A stretch of 64,000 bases of DNA from Clostridiales bacterium (lineage in GTDB: Bacteria; Bacillota; Clostridia; Christensenellales; CAG-314). Each line of letters opens with the position of its first letter. Positions within the stretch are counted from its first letter, which is position 1. The notes under the pieces were generated by a model that made no database searches, was not told the DNA's origin, and was given only the letters and a program-made list of their open reading frames with translations. The translations under genes and the position numbers were made by a program. Positions 19,401-27,992 of this stretch are shown piece by piece. The stretch is from the NCBI GenBank assembly GCA_022508375.1, contig JAFLVJ010000006.1, positions 1 to 64,000 on the forward strand, written 5' to 3'.

Positions 19401-20146
19401 ACAACCTGCTCAACAGCTATTGGCCCGAATATAACAACAAGGACAACGTGAAAAACGATCCTGCATTGTGTCAGGCACTGCAAGAAAACATGCATTACTA
19501 CATGTATGCTATAGCTAACAGTAGCGCGCTCAACGGTATATCGCCCGATACGGTGATGTCGGAGCCGGTCTATTGGTGGCAGACAGCCCTAATTGTTAGT
19601 AGCGTAGTGTTCGGTTTGGCAACGGTTGGGTTTATGGTTTGGGGCGCAGTCATACAATTGCGCCGAAAAGAGAACGCCTTGGATATCAAGTTCAGACCCA
19701 AGAAACCGCGGTTCGGTTTTATACTGCTAGCGATAGGACTTATCTTTGCGACTGTTGCGTTTGCGCTATATTTCGCAACGTACGGCGCATTGGGATACAA
19801 TCAAGATTACTGGGTAATTGCAACGATGGTCTTTGCACTGTGGAGCTTTGTATGTCTGCTCGTCAACGGCTTCATTGCAGGTAATAAACCCTTCTTCATG
19901 GATATCTTTTACGTGATAGCAATATTTGCTTTGACGTATGCAACAATCAGGTTCATTACGCCGTGTCTGTCGCCTATCGGTATCTACTTCACCGTTCACA
20001 ACATGGGCGACGTCGAGGCAAATGCAATCGGCGTGCCGCGCGCAATTGCGGGAGTAGTGTTCTACTTGCTTTCCATTGTGTGCGTTCGCGTGGCATCGTT
20101 TGTCAATCTTTCGAAAAGGGAGGTTAACAATGGCAAAAAGAATTAA
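16481..20146 (+). CDS. GH3 hydrolase fused to a four-helix membrane domain (locus B)
   Basis: This 1221-residue paralogue of the locus A GH3 has the same permuted order: a sandwich domain with EEGCVLLKN and RTSGEGREY (Glu229), an FnIII-like domain, then the barrel with DGPNG, NLHRTPFNSRNHEYYSEDP, AKHFAFNTQES and GLSSTDM (nucleophile Asp947). After the C-terminal anchor helix (1031-1055) a basic linker leads into four more helices at about 1078-1100, 1110-1133, 1139-1162 and 1187-1208. This part matches the separate 164-residue protein of locus A, including GIYFTVHNMGDVEAN. With the N-terminal helix the whole protein has six membrane segments and the GH3 outside. AAAGGAGG at 16,467-16,474 marks the start. 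Such a fused GH3 is one I do not know from described families. Confidence 0.9.
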   Translation: MNFGYRLLRGFTVTCAFLCALVIGAVGIGNISDYKAMINDVLGVSSSYSGSAEDYAFTSDYEDTISLLTERKRIAEQIGEEGCVLLKNDGNNTLPLNATSASPKKVTVLGSRAYTYDENGNLRDSSLSFYGGIVGSPIRQQTVTVKEGKISLPITLENAFTSEHMEINPALVRTYSKKNFPSLVVGSEANGSSGGPFAINEPSLSLNECGNYANYSDACFVVIGRTSGEGREYLPGQLGIADKNDGSKSALGLSNAERNLITLANEIAPGKVIVLINSAVAMEIDELKNSDIVNAVLWIGLPGSYGMNGVARVISGTASPSGHLSDTYAVDASVSPAAVNFGVNSADGGSFTWSDNRFNNNDNAHYVVLAEDLYTGYFYYETRYNDIVENRGNASKPVGMGYGEPNGATEWKYENEVSYSFGYGLSYSTFEQSIVPNSFTADYENKTVSVDVLVKNTGSVTAKSVVQLYMQSPYTTYDVSHGVEKSAIQLVAVDKVELAAGEETTVTLQTYMKYLGSYDKTVSHDGVTGGYILENDDYYFAIGNGAHEALNNVLAARGYGVDRLFLEEGSAINDKGTVSWRPEIEFNSAGINATLLSVSEGGKTIENQLADADYNYFNNNTVTYLSRNAWDTTFPVAYTRLGVTSAMELYLNNRVYQLKSGSSNVEFGVDHSEDEDENGVPYRNLTIADMKLAAFDDERWDYLIAQITFDEAWALAPYGGTSCNMFLSVNAPEVWQIDGPNGNITRSLGNKANKSGNMMVVENSDPNADYMSADMPCEPMTAATFNPNLLEEQGKAYGEDMLWSRNGMIWAPGMNLHRTPFNSRNHEYYSEDPMLTNIMGTYFVRGGLSKGAILAAKHFAFNTQESFREGLSQMMEEQSARELELRAFQGIFEDVNYVNPTSGTEHDALGLMSSFSRIGVCGVNAHTGLMKNILRGEWGFKGLSSTDMVVGGRFFNPQDAVINNVTFMATSNGDNLLNSYWPEYNNKDNVKNDPALCQALQENMHYYMYAIANSSALNGISPDTVMSEPVYWWQTALIVSSVVFGLATVGFMVWGAVIQLRRKENALDIKFRPKKPRFGFILLAIGLIFATVAFALYFATYGALGYNQDYWVIATMVFALWSFVCLLVNGFIAGNKPFFMDIFYVIAIFALTYATIRFITPCLSPIGIYFTVHNMGDVEANAIGVPRAIAGVVFYLLSIVCVRVASFVNLSKREVNNGKKN

Positions 20147-21098
20147 ATTTTCCTACGTTTTCTATTTGACTATTGCTCTCATAACCGCTGTGCTTGTTAT
20201 TTCTTTCACAGTGTGGGCGGCAAAAGGCGCGGCAATCGAGCAGGTTAACGTTATCGAGGGCGAAGTGTTGCTTGAGGACGTTCGCAACGAATACCTCGTC
20301 GGGCAAGATATCGACAGCACGGGCGTAAGCCTTAAAGTAGGCGATAAAACGTATTCGAGCGAGGAGCTTGAATTTGCCGTCGATAATCAATCGGCAGGTA
20401 GCAAAGCGGTGGAAGTATATCGCCGCGACGGAAACGATTACTACCGCGGATATTACTTGGTAACTTACTTTGCAATACGTCACCTCGACATGCACAAAGC
20501 ACCTACAAGCGTCAAGTTCGATTCGGATGGCAACGTGTCGGTGGAAGGTATGGAGCTGTGGGCGGAACTGTCAGGTAAACCTACGAGTTTTGTTCAACCG
20601 GACGACCCAAACTTGGATTCGGTAATAATTCTCGACAAGGATAACTACACGCTCGAGGTTGATGCGCAGGACGAAAACGGCGGATACCTTGCCAAAATCA
20701 TCTGCGGAAAGCTTTCCGTCAATATTTACTTCATTGACGTCAACGGCGAAATGGTTATTCTCGAAAGCGCAAACCGCGTAGCGACATTCACCAACGAAAA
20801 CGGAACCAATGAAACTCTTGCGCTGTATATCACCAGCCGAGGCGGCAGTTCCGAAGGCAAAATCAACGTAGCAGTAGGTTTCTTTATCTACCGTGATGCA
20901 AACGGAGTGGCGCACAAACTTCAATTCGACTACTTCATGAGCAGTGTGGATTGGAGCAGCAATTTCCACTCGGATGATATTGCCACACTCTATCGCAGGG
21001 GCGAAGCTGACGACTTGGTAGTGCAAATAGGCAACTTAATATTCAGCACTTCGAGAAGCAGTTGGTGTCTTGCCATACTGGACAATCCCAATCCATAA
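20130..21098 (+). CDS. Membrane-anchored Ig-like protein (locus B)
   Basis: The start at 20,130, within the end of the GH3 gene and 5 bp after GGGAGGT, gives 322 residues. A single transmembrane helix spans about 7-31, and NEYLVGQDIDSTGVSLKVGD opens a bug_3-like Ig domain, as in the locus A protein at 4083-5549. It is about 165 residues shorter than that paralogue, mainly in the C-terminal half. The end (SRSSWCLAILDNPNP) differs from the locus A protein. No enzyme motif is visible. The 17-bp overlap with the GH3 gene suggests coupled translation and a shared complex. A structured repeat starts right after the stop codon. Confidence 0.8.
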   Translation: MAKRIKFSYVFYLTIALITAVLVISFTVWAAKGAAIEQVNVIEGEVLLEDVRNEYLVGQDIDSTGVSLKVGDKTYSSEELEFAVDNQSAGSKAVEVYRRDGNDYYRGYYLVTYFAIRHLDMHKAPTSVKFDSDGNVSVEGMELWAELSGKPTSFVQPDDPNLDSVIILDKDNYTLEVDAQDENGGYLAKIICGKLSVNIYFIDVNGEMVILESANRVATFTNENGTNETLALYITSRGGSSEGKINVAVGFFIYRDANGVAHKLQFDYFMSSVDWSSNFHSDDIATLYRRGEADDLVVQIGNLIFSTSRSSWCLAILDNPNP

Positions 21099-21224
21099 TT
21101 TGAAAGCGTATTCATCGCGTTATGTAGGCTACGTGCGTCATCTGCCTCAGTCGTGTACGCTCAGTACGCTTCCTGCGGACAGTTGACACCAGTTGCCTGC
21201 CTACCGCGCGACTACACTTTCAAA
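21099..21224. repeat. Intergenic element with terminal inverted repeats
   Basis: TTTGAAAG at 21,099 and CTTTCAAA at 21,217-21,224 are inverted ends of a 126-bp segment that begins right after a stop codon. Its left part (ATTCATCGCG) and right part (CGCGCGACT before the end) recur in a 37-bp element at 43,484-43,520 that lacks the middle. Internal hairpins are visible (GTACGCTCAGTAC). It may be a small non-autonomous element. Confidence 0.55.
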
Positions 21225-21253
21225 TAAGTTTATCAAAGTAAAGGTAATCAAAT

Positions 21254-21937
21254 ATGAAACGAACATTTAGTATATTTGCAATTGTAATGATAGTAATGCT
21301 TTCGGTAACGCTGCTTGCTGCATGCGGCGGTAACAATGATACCCAAGAGCAAAGCGCGCTGCGAGGCACGTTCACCTACAGCGAAACTATCAATCAGGGA
21401 CTTAGGGTTACTAACAAGTTGCCCGGCGACGTCGAAGTAAACAACAAGCAGTATTTGTTCAGCAACGTTTATCCCATCAATTACGGAAACGAAGGTATGG
21501 CAATTGCATACGGAATCGACCAGCGACTTAAGCTTAACAGGGATTTCACGTACAATTACGACTATACAATCCTTATATCCAACCCGCGTGATTGGGGTGG
21601 CACAAACGCAAGACTTGTGGTGAGCATTACCGGTACGTTTGTGTATGCGGAAGGCGCAAATGCCAACGAGTATTCAGTACTGTTGTCCAACCCGACGGGC
21701 GGTACCGAGCAACTGTTTGGCGCAACAATCACCAGTCAGGACAACTACGGTTGGTATATACACAGCCAACCTGACTTGACTCTCGATTATTCCGTTTTGT
21801 CAAAGTTAGCCTCCTATCAATACGACCAATACGTATGTAGTCGCGTGGTTAGCGTTAACAAAACAACGAAGTTGCTATCGGATAACGTTTTCTACCCCGA
21901 AATTCTCAATTATATAGCGATGTACAGCAATTACTGA
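21254..21937 (+). CDS. Small lipoprotein of unknown function (locus B)
   Basis: The 227-residue product has the lipobox LLAAC and, in the mature part, LRGTFTYSETI and IDQRLKLNRDFTYNYDYTI. It is the paralogue of the lipoprotein at 5562-6278 and sits in the same order after the Ig-like membrane protein. The start has AAAGGT upstream. The conserved Arg/Lys/Asp-rich block within an otherwise beta-rich protein suggests a specific binding surface, but there is no known family to cite. It follows the 126-bp structured element, which might alter its expression relative to the upstream genes. Confidence 0.8.
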   Translation: MKRTFSIFAIVMIVMLSVTLLAACGGNNDTQEQSALRGTFTYSETINQGLRVTNKLPGDVEVNNKQYLFSNVYPINYGNEGMAIAYGIDQRLKLNRDFTYNYDYTILISNPRDWGGTNARLVVSITGTFVYAEGANANEYSVLLSNPTGGTEQLFGATITSQDNYGWYIHSQPDLTLDYSVLSKLASYQYDQYVCSRVVSVNKTTKLLSDNVFYPEILNYIAMYSNY

Positions 21938-21939
21938 TT

Positions 21940-23937
21940 ATGAAAAAATGGATTATTTTTGCCGTAGCGCTACTTGCGTTGACGCTTGTAACCGTTGCGG
22001 CATGTGATGATGGGAAAACCGATATTCCCGTAGTTAACTCTCCCGTTGAGGTGAAGCTTACCTTGACAACAGAGGACGGCAACACGCGACTTGGGTGGCA
22101 AACACAGCCCGACGTGCTGTATGACGTTTACCGTGCGCCTTCACGCTATGCCAGTTATCAGGTAATAGCCGCAGCAGAGGGGAGTTATACGGATACCGAG
22201 CGTTATTGCTACTACAAGGTGGCGGCGAAAAATTCCGAGGGTAAGATTCTCGGCATTTCGGACGTCGTTAGCGAGGAAATGACTTTGTTCGGCGACAACG
22301 TATATATATTTGCCCCCACCGACAACCCCGCCGAAGTGCGAAACGTAATCAACTCCGTCTATTCCAAGATGGAAACGGCGCATTTCACAAACGACCGATA
22401 TGCGTTCTTCTTCAAGAGCGGCGCTTACGACAGGAATATTTCGCTACGTGTGCCTTTCTTCACTACGTTTGCCGGTCTGGGAGTAAATCAGGACGATACG
22501 ACGGTGGGCGCAATCAACTGCGAGGGTGATTGGAACCATACCAGCCTTGTCAACTTTTGGCGGGGCGTCGAAAATCTTACATTTAGCAACACCTCCAAGT
22601 GGGCTGTGTCGCAAGGAACCTATTTGCGTGACGTTCACGTGAAGGGGGATTTGTACCTGTACGATACCGATACCAAGGGCGATTACCTTACGGCAAGCGG
22701 CGGGTTTTTGGCTAACTCACGCGTGGACGGTACGGTTTATTCCGGTTCACAACAGCAGTGGTTTACCCGTAATGCGAATATTGGCAGCTGGCAGGGCGGA
22801 GTGTGGAATATGGTATTTGCAGGAGTGAAAAACGCCCCTCAAGGCAGTGTTTATACCTCTGTGAACGCTTTGCCTGTGCTTCGCGAAAAGCCCTACCTCG
22901 TTTACGAAAACGGTAATTACGCAATCAAGGTGCCTGCGCTCAAGTACGAATCGGCTAACTACGAAAGCAATGCAACGGCGAAGACAATCAGTTTCGACAA
23001 TATATATTTCGCACGCGCCGATCGCGATAACGCGGCGACAATCAATGCCAATATCGTATCGGGCAAGCACATCGTCTTTTTGCCCGGCGTATATGAACTG
23101 GAAGCGCCCATCGTAGTAAACAGAGCGGATACCGTTTTGTTAGGTACGGGACTTGCAACTCTCGTTTCAACTAAAGGCAACAGCTGTCTTGAAGTCGGCG
23201 ACGTTGACGGCGTAAGTGTATCGGGATTGCTATTTGACGCAGGAACTAAGGCTACGGATACGCTTGTCAAGGTGGGCAATAGTGGCGGTGTTCATGCTGA
23301 TAATCCGACTTTTCTTTACGATTGTTTTTTCCGCGTGGGTGGCAACGTCAAGGACAACACGTACGCTGATATTTCATTGGAAATAAACGCCAACAACTGC
23401 GTTACGGACAATATCTGGCTGTGGCGCGCCGATCATGGCGACGGAGTAGGTTGGGACAGTAACAACGGCGATTTCGGCGCAGTAGTGAACGGCGACAACG
23501 TCAAGTGTTACGGACTGTTTGGCGAGCACTACAAGAAAAACAATATCCTATGGCGCGGAAACGGCGGTTACGTTGTATTTTATCAAAGTGAGATTGCCTA
23601 CGACGTTCCCTCTAACGAGCGTTGGGCAAATGGCGGTACTAAGGGTTTTGCGTCCTTCGAGGTCAGTGAAGATGTCACGCAATTTACCGCTTTCGGAATG
23701 GGCATTTATTCCAATTTTTGGGTGGATGGCATAGAGCTTGACTCAGCGTTGCGCGTTCCCGATGCAAGCGGAATCCGTTTAACGTACGTTTGCGCTTTTG
23801 CCATGAGTAGAAAGGGAATCGTTCACAATGTCATCAATTCGGACGGATTATTCTTCGACCAATCGGATATAAATGCCGGTACGCATTTCAGGCAGATACC
23901 GTTTTACGGCAGGTTTGAAAGCACATTCACCGTATGA
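21940..23937 (+). CDS. Beta-helix lipoprotein with FnIII-like domain (paralogue)
   Basis: The 665-residue protein starts 2 bp after the previous stop with no clear ribosome binding site, so translation is probably coupled. It has the lipobox VAAC, an FnIII-like domain (TRLGWQTQPDVLYDVYRAPS) and the same beta-helix as the product of 14,454-16,415, with NFWRGVENLTFSNTS, SGSQQQWFTRN, VWNMVFAGV, PVLREKP, FLPGVYEL, LLFDAGTK, LWRADHGDGVGWD and YGLFGEHYKK all kept. Two copies in one operon suggest related but different substrates or linkages. The conserved Asp, His and Trp residues in the WRADHG.GVGWD segment are good candidates for an active site. This is inference from conservation. Confidence 0.8.
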   Translation: MKKWIIFAVALLALTLVTVAACDDGKTDIPVVNSPVEVKLTLTTEDGNTRLGWQTQPDVLYDVYRAPSRYASYQVIAAAEGSYTDTERYCYYKVAAKNSEGKILGISDVVSEEMTLFGDNVYIFAPTDNPAEVRNVINSVYSKMETAHFTNDRYAFFFKSGAYDRNISLRVPFFTTFAGLGVNQDDTTVGAINCEGDWNHTSLVNFWRGVENLTFSNTSKWAVSQGTYLRDVHVKGDLYLYDTDTKGDYLTASGGFLANSRVDGTVYSGSQQQWFTRNANIGSWQGGVWNMVFAGVKNAPQGSVYTSVNALPVLREKPYLVYENGNYAIKVPALKYESANYESNATAKTISFDNIYFARADRDNAATINANIVSGKHIVFLPGVYELEAPIVVNRADTVLLGTGLATLVSTKGNSCLEVGDVDGVSVSGLLFDAGTKATDTLVKVGNSGGVHADNPTFLYDCFFRVGGNVKDNTYADISLEINANNCVTDNIWLWRADHGDGVGWDSNNGDFGAVVNGDNVKCYGLFGEHYKKNNILWRGNGGYVVFYQSEIAYDVPSNERWANGGTKGFASFEVSEDVTQFTAFGMGIYSNFWVDGIELDSALRVPDASGIRLTYVCAFAMSRKGIVHNVINSDGLFFDQSDINAGTHFRQIPFYGRFESTFTV

Positions 23938-23987
23938 GCTGTGAGTTCACTTTCAAACATTTTGCAACAAGGAGGTCATGTGTAAAA

Positions 23988-26567
23988 ATGAAATCAAATA
24001 TCAAACAAGGCGCGTTCATTGTGTTGATTATAGTAGTATTGTCGTCGCTGTGCGGTGTGTTGCTTGTCGGCTGTACGGATAACACCGTCGATGAGCAGGA
24101 AAAGGTTGTTACGGGCATCACGTTGGATGTACGTAATGCTCAAACGGAATTTTTTGTAGGCGACAAGTTTTCTACGTTGGGACTTGGTATTGTCGTTAGT
24201 TACCAAGACGGCAGTCAAGGTCTCATGCTTGCAAGTGGCGAGGACGTCGATATCCTCGAGCCTGCACTTGATTCAATCGGAAGAAAAAAAGTCTCCGTGC
24301 AGTACAAGGGCTTTTTGGCGGAATATACCGTCAACGTATCACGTCTGGACGGAATAGAACTTGGTCTTTCCAACGTTCAGGTTGATTATACCGTTGGCGA
24401 TGAGTTTTCCGCTTACGGACTTACGGTATCCGCGAAGATAACTACGCTCAACGATTTAAACGAGGAAGTTACCTCTTACAAGACGCTTAGCGCTACCGAC
24501 TATACGGTAACCGCCCCCGATATGTCAACAGCGGGGCAAAAGACCGTTACCGTAACCTACAAGGACAAGACGGCGAATTACACAGTTACCGTTAACGCCG
24601 CGCCCGTTCTTGAATCAATTACCGTTGACGCTTCCAAAGCTAAGACGAAATTCCGCGTCGGCGATACCTTTACCTACGACGGATTAGTAGTTACGGCAAT
24701 ATACAGTGACAATAACGAAAAGGTTGTCGCTGACTATACGGTTACTGCGCCCGACATGTCAACGGTCGGAGTAAAGACGGTCACCGTTACCTACGAAGGG
24801 AAGACAGCCAACTACACAATCAACGTGTTAGGTGAAGATTCCGACCCGATCCTTACGGGAATCAGGCTTGACGTTAGTTCGGTAAAACTTGTATATCGCG
24901 CAGGCGACCCACTGGATACAACAGGACTTGTAGTTACCGGCACTTATGACGTAGGACAGGATCAAACGCTTAATTCAACCGACTACACAGTCAACGCCGA
25001 CCTGTCGCAAGCAGGCGAGATAGCCGTTACCGTTGCAGCTCAAGGATTCGAACAGCACTACACAGTATATGTTCTTCCCAAAGCTTCAGACGTGTGGAAC
25101 ACGCTTGAAACGGAAGCTCAAGGCGGTTCGAACAATAAGCTGACTATATACGCCCTTTCCTGTACGGGTAACGGCAACGGAACGCCGTCTCTGACGCAAG
25201 GCTGGAGTTTCTTCGAACTTGCAAACGGCGGTTACCGCTTGCTACCCTTCACATGCGACCACCTCGGTCCAAACGGCGGATGGGGAACCAACTTCCCGTC
25301 AAACGGTGAAGCCACAACAAGTATCGGTAGCAGTGGCGAGCTTGTAGTCGTCTATGGAGGAGTAACCTACACGGCGGAGGAGAATTACTGGCATGCAAGG
25401 ATTCTTGACTGGACGAATGAGGCAACTATCGTTACACTTACTACCGACGGCGAATTGAGTTACGTTGTAGGCTCCGAGTTTAATTGGCAAGTGACTGCGG
25501 TTGTGGCAAATCTTAAAACAGGCAGCAAAAACGTAGATATTACCGACAAATGCGTCATCACTGTGTCACAACCGAATATGTCCGAAATCGGCGCAACCAC
25601 AGTTACAGTGACTATTGTATATACCTACGATGATTTCGGTATTACACGCACGCAAACCGTTACCGAACGCTACGCAGTGCTCATACGTCCCGACGTAGAA
25701 ACTGCGGATACCATAGTGTTCGATACTGTCAACGGCGCAACGTTGGAATTATTCGTTACCGAGCGTAACGTTGACGGAATAGCAACCAAGGGCGTAATTT
25801 TCTACAAGAGCGCAGGCGGCGTGTATGAAGTTATCGGCTTTACCTATGCCGATGGCGAGCTTACCGTCGGTTCCGAGCAATGGACGGCGTCGTTTGACCA
25901 AGAGGGTAACTTGACTGTTGCAAATGCGGACGTACAGTTCACCTGTACTGCGGCAATCGTCAACACTGTGTTGTTGAAGGAGGAAAAAACTCTGCTTGGT
26001 ATTTTCTGGAATGAAAAGCGTGAATACGTTGTCGGCTCCGCGTTCGAATTCAATCCCGTGCGCAAGTATTCCGACGGCTCTACCGAACCGCTTGCTACAG
26101 ATGAGTACACGGCAACCGAGCCGGATATGAACACTATCGGCGTTAAGACAGTTACGCTCAGCTACCTTGCTGACAGCAGTTACGATATCACCTTCCAAAT
26201 TTACTGTATTCCCAGTGTAAATTGGGATACCAATAAGCTTGACTTCGGTACGGATACAAACGGCAGCGGTGCAACGCTTGAGTTGTTTATTACCGAACGC
26301 AGTACGGCAGTCGGCGGTTGGGGCTGGGCAGACCAAAATACAAAAGGTTGGCTCCTCGTTAAAAACACCGACGGCACCTATGAGATGTACGAATACGCGT
26401 TTTATCTTGGTTGGGACGTTTCAAGTCATCCTTATCCGGACGGCGCACCCGAAGGTCTTAATTCCTATCTTAACGATGGCGGAAACCTTGTAATTGAAAT
26501 AAACGGCAAGACGTTTATAGCTTGGAACAACGACTTGTGGCACTTGATTGTCATCGGTTGGCAATAA
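23988..26567 (+). CDS. Lipoprotein with alternating Ig repeats and three copies of an unknown domain (locus B)
   Basis: I chose 23,988 because GGAGGT lies 11 bp upstream and the lipoprotein signal (lipobox LLVGC) begins there; the product has 859 residues. Four bug_3-type Ig repeats cover about 37-362. Two more at about 477-565 and 667-742 are interleaved with three copies of a domain of about 100 residues (366-470, 572-665, 743-859). Copies 2 and 3 share the phrase LELFVTER or LELFITER, then TKG and a short run ending in YE; copy 1 has the related LTIYALS. I do not recognise that domain; a repeated carbohydrate-binding module is the natural guess. It is the locus B counterpart of the lipoprotein at 8824-10,923. 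Confidence 0.8.
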   Translation: MKSNIKQGAFIVLIIVVLSSLCGVLLVGCTDNTVDEQEKVVTGITLDVRNAQTEFFVGDKFSTLGLGIVVSYQDGSQGLMLASGEDVDILEPALDSIGRKKVSVQYKGFLAEYTVNVSRLDGIELGLSNVQVDYTVGDEFSAYGLTVSAKITTLNDLNEEVTSYKTLSATDYTVTAPDMSTAGQKTVTVTYKDKTANYTVTVNAAPVLESITVDASKAKTKFRVGDTFTYDGLVVTAIYSDNNEKVVADYTVTAPDMSTVGVKTVTVTYEGKTANYTINVLGEDSDPILTGIRLDVSSVKLVYRAGDPLDTTGLVVTGTYDVGQDQTLNSTDYTVNADLSQAGEIAVTVAAQGFEQHYTVYVLPKASDVWNTLETEAQGGSNNKLTIYALSCTGNGNGTPSLTQGWSFFELANGGYRLLPFTCDHLGPNGGWGTNFPSNGEATTSIGSSGELVVVYGGVTYTAEENYWHARILDWTNEATIVTLTTDGELSYVVGSEFNWQVTAVVANLKTGSKNVDITDKCVITVSQPNMSEIGATTVTVTIVYTYDDFGITRTQTVTERYAVLIRPDVETADTIVFDTVNGATLELFVTERNVDGIATKGVIFYKSAGGVYEVIGFTYADGELTVGSEQWTASFDQEGNLTVANADVQFTCTAAIVNTVLLKEEKTLLGIFWNEKREYVVGSAFEFNPVRKYSDGSTEPLATDEYTATEPDMNTIGVKTVTLSYLADSSYDITFQIYCIPSVNWDTNKLDFGTDTNGSGATLELFITERSTAVGGWGWADQNTKGWLLVKNTDGTYEMYEYAFYLGWDVSSHPYPDGAPEGLNSYLNDGGNLVIEINGKTFIAWNNDLWHLIVIGWQ

Positions 26568-26582
26568 ACTTTAAATTGAATT

Positions 26583-27992
26583 ATGAAATACTTTCTTGCA
26601 ATAGATATAGGTGCGTCAAGCGGTCGGCATATCGTCGGCTGGCTTGACAACGGCAAACTTAATACCGAAGAAGTGTATCGATTTACTAACGGCGCCGAGC
26701 AGCGCTCAGGACGGCTTTGTTGGAACGCCGACAAGTTGTTTGACGAGATACTAAACGGACTTGTAAAGGCTAAGGAAGCGGGCAAGGCGCCAACCTACGT
26801 TGGCATTGACACCTGGGCGGTAGATTACGCCCTATTGGACGGCAGTGACAATCGCATAGGCGAAGTTTACTGTTACCGTGACAACCGTACGGCACAGCAT
26901 ATCGACAGTGTACACAGGATTGTTCCGTTTGATGAGCTTTACAGTCGTACGGGCATACAGTTTCAACCGTTTAACACGGTTTACCAACTGTACGATGACA
27001 AAGTCAGCGGTAAACTTAATGGTGCGAAGTCATTTTTGATGCTGCCCGATTACCTCAATTTTTTGTTGACAGGTGTAAAGAAACAGGAATACACTAACGC
27101 TACGAGCACGGGACTTGTAAATGCAACAACCCACACTTGGGACAAAGACATTTGCGATATGCTGGGGCTTAAGAGCGATTTGTTTGGGGATTTGACCCAA
27201 CCGGGTACAACTGTTGGCAATTTCAAGCAGGAAATAGCGGATAAACTGGGTTATACTGCTACGGTAGTGTTGCCCGCAACTCACGACACGGCTTCGGCGG
27301 TTATTGCCACGCCGTTGGAAGCACAAACTCCGTATATTTCCAGTGGCACATGGTCTTTACTGGGCGTTGAGCAAAACGAGGCGCACACGGATAAGCAATC
27401 ACAGCTCGTCAACTATTCCAACGAGGGCGGACCCAACTTTACCTTCCGCTATCAAAAGAATATCATGGGATTGTGGATTATTCAGTCGGTAAAACGCGAG
27501 TTGAAGGATGAATACACCTTCCCACAGTTGGCGCAATGTGCACAAAGTCAACCGTCCGGCGAACTGATTGACGTAAACGACAACCGTTTCCTTGCTCCTA
27601 AGAGTATGTGCGACGAAATTGACAATGCGGTTGGTAAAAAACTGTCAATAGCCAAGCGCATGCGCGTAATATACGACAGTCTTGCATTGAGTTACGCCAC
27701 GGCAATCAAGGAGCTGGAGCACAATACGCAGCAAACCTACGATACCATCAATATTATCGGAGGTGGCTCCCGTGATAAGTTTCTTAACGAGCTGACGGCA
27801 CAAGCCACCGGGAAAAAGATAATTGCAGGTCCAATCGAGGCTACGGCAATAGGTAACTTGGCAATGCAGATGATAGGCACAGGTGAAATAAAGGATATTT
27901 CCACTGCGCGCAAGATAATTAAGCAATCTTTTGAAATCAATATTGAGGGACTTCCCCAAAAAATAACACGAGGTATAAAATGTACGAATTAG
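26583..27992 (+). CDS. rhaB: L-rhamnulokinase
   Basis: The 469-residue enzyme phosphorylates L-rhamnulose to L-rhamnulose 1-phosphate in the cytoplasm. It is an FGGY-family kinase: the N-terminal phosphate loop IDIGASSGRH (6-15), GIDTWAVDYALL near 75, YCYRDNRTA, SSGTWSLLG and NIIGGGSRDKFLN are all in place and the length is normal. It follows the locus B lipoprotein by 15 bp with a poor ribosome binding site and overlaps rhaA by 13 bp. Expression probably comes from the distant promoter at 11,837. Confidence 0.95.
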   Translation: MKYFLAIDIGASSGRHIVGWLDNGKLNTEEVYRFTNGAEQRSGRLCWNADKLFDEILNGLVKAKEAGKAPTYVGIDTWAVDYALLDGSDNRIGEVYCYRDNRTAQHIDSVHRIVPFDELYSRTGIQFQPFNTVYQLYDDKVSGKLNGAKSFLMLPDYLNFLLTGVKKQEYTNATSTGLVNATTHTWDKDICDMLGLKSDLFGDLTQPGTTVGNFKQEIADKLGYTATVVLPATHDTASAVIATPLEAQTPYISSGTWSLLGVEQNEAHTDKQSQLVNYSNEGGPNFTFRYQKNIMGLWIIQSVKRELKDEYTFPQLAQCAQSQPSGELIDVNDNRFLAPKSMCDEIDNAVGKKLSIAKRMRVIYDSLALSYATAIKELEHNTQQTYDTINIIGGGSRDKFLNELTAQATGKKIIAGPIEATAIGNLAMQMIGTGEIKDISTARKIIKQSFEINIEGLPQKITRGIKCTN

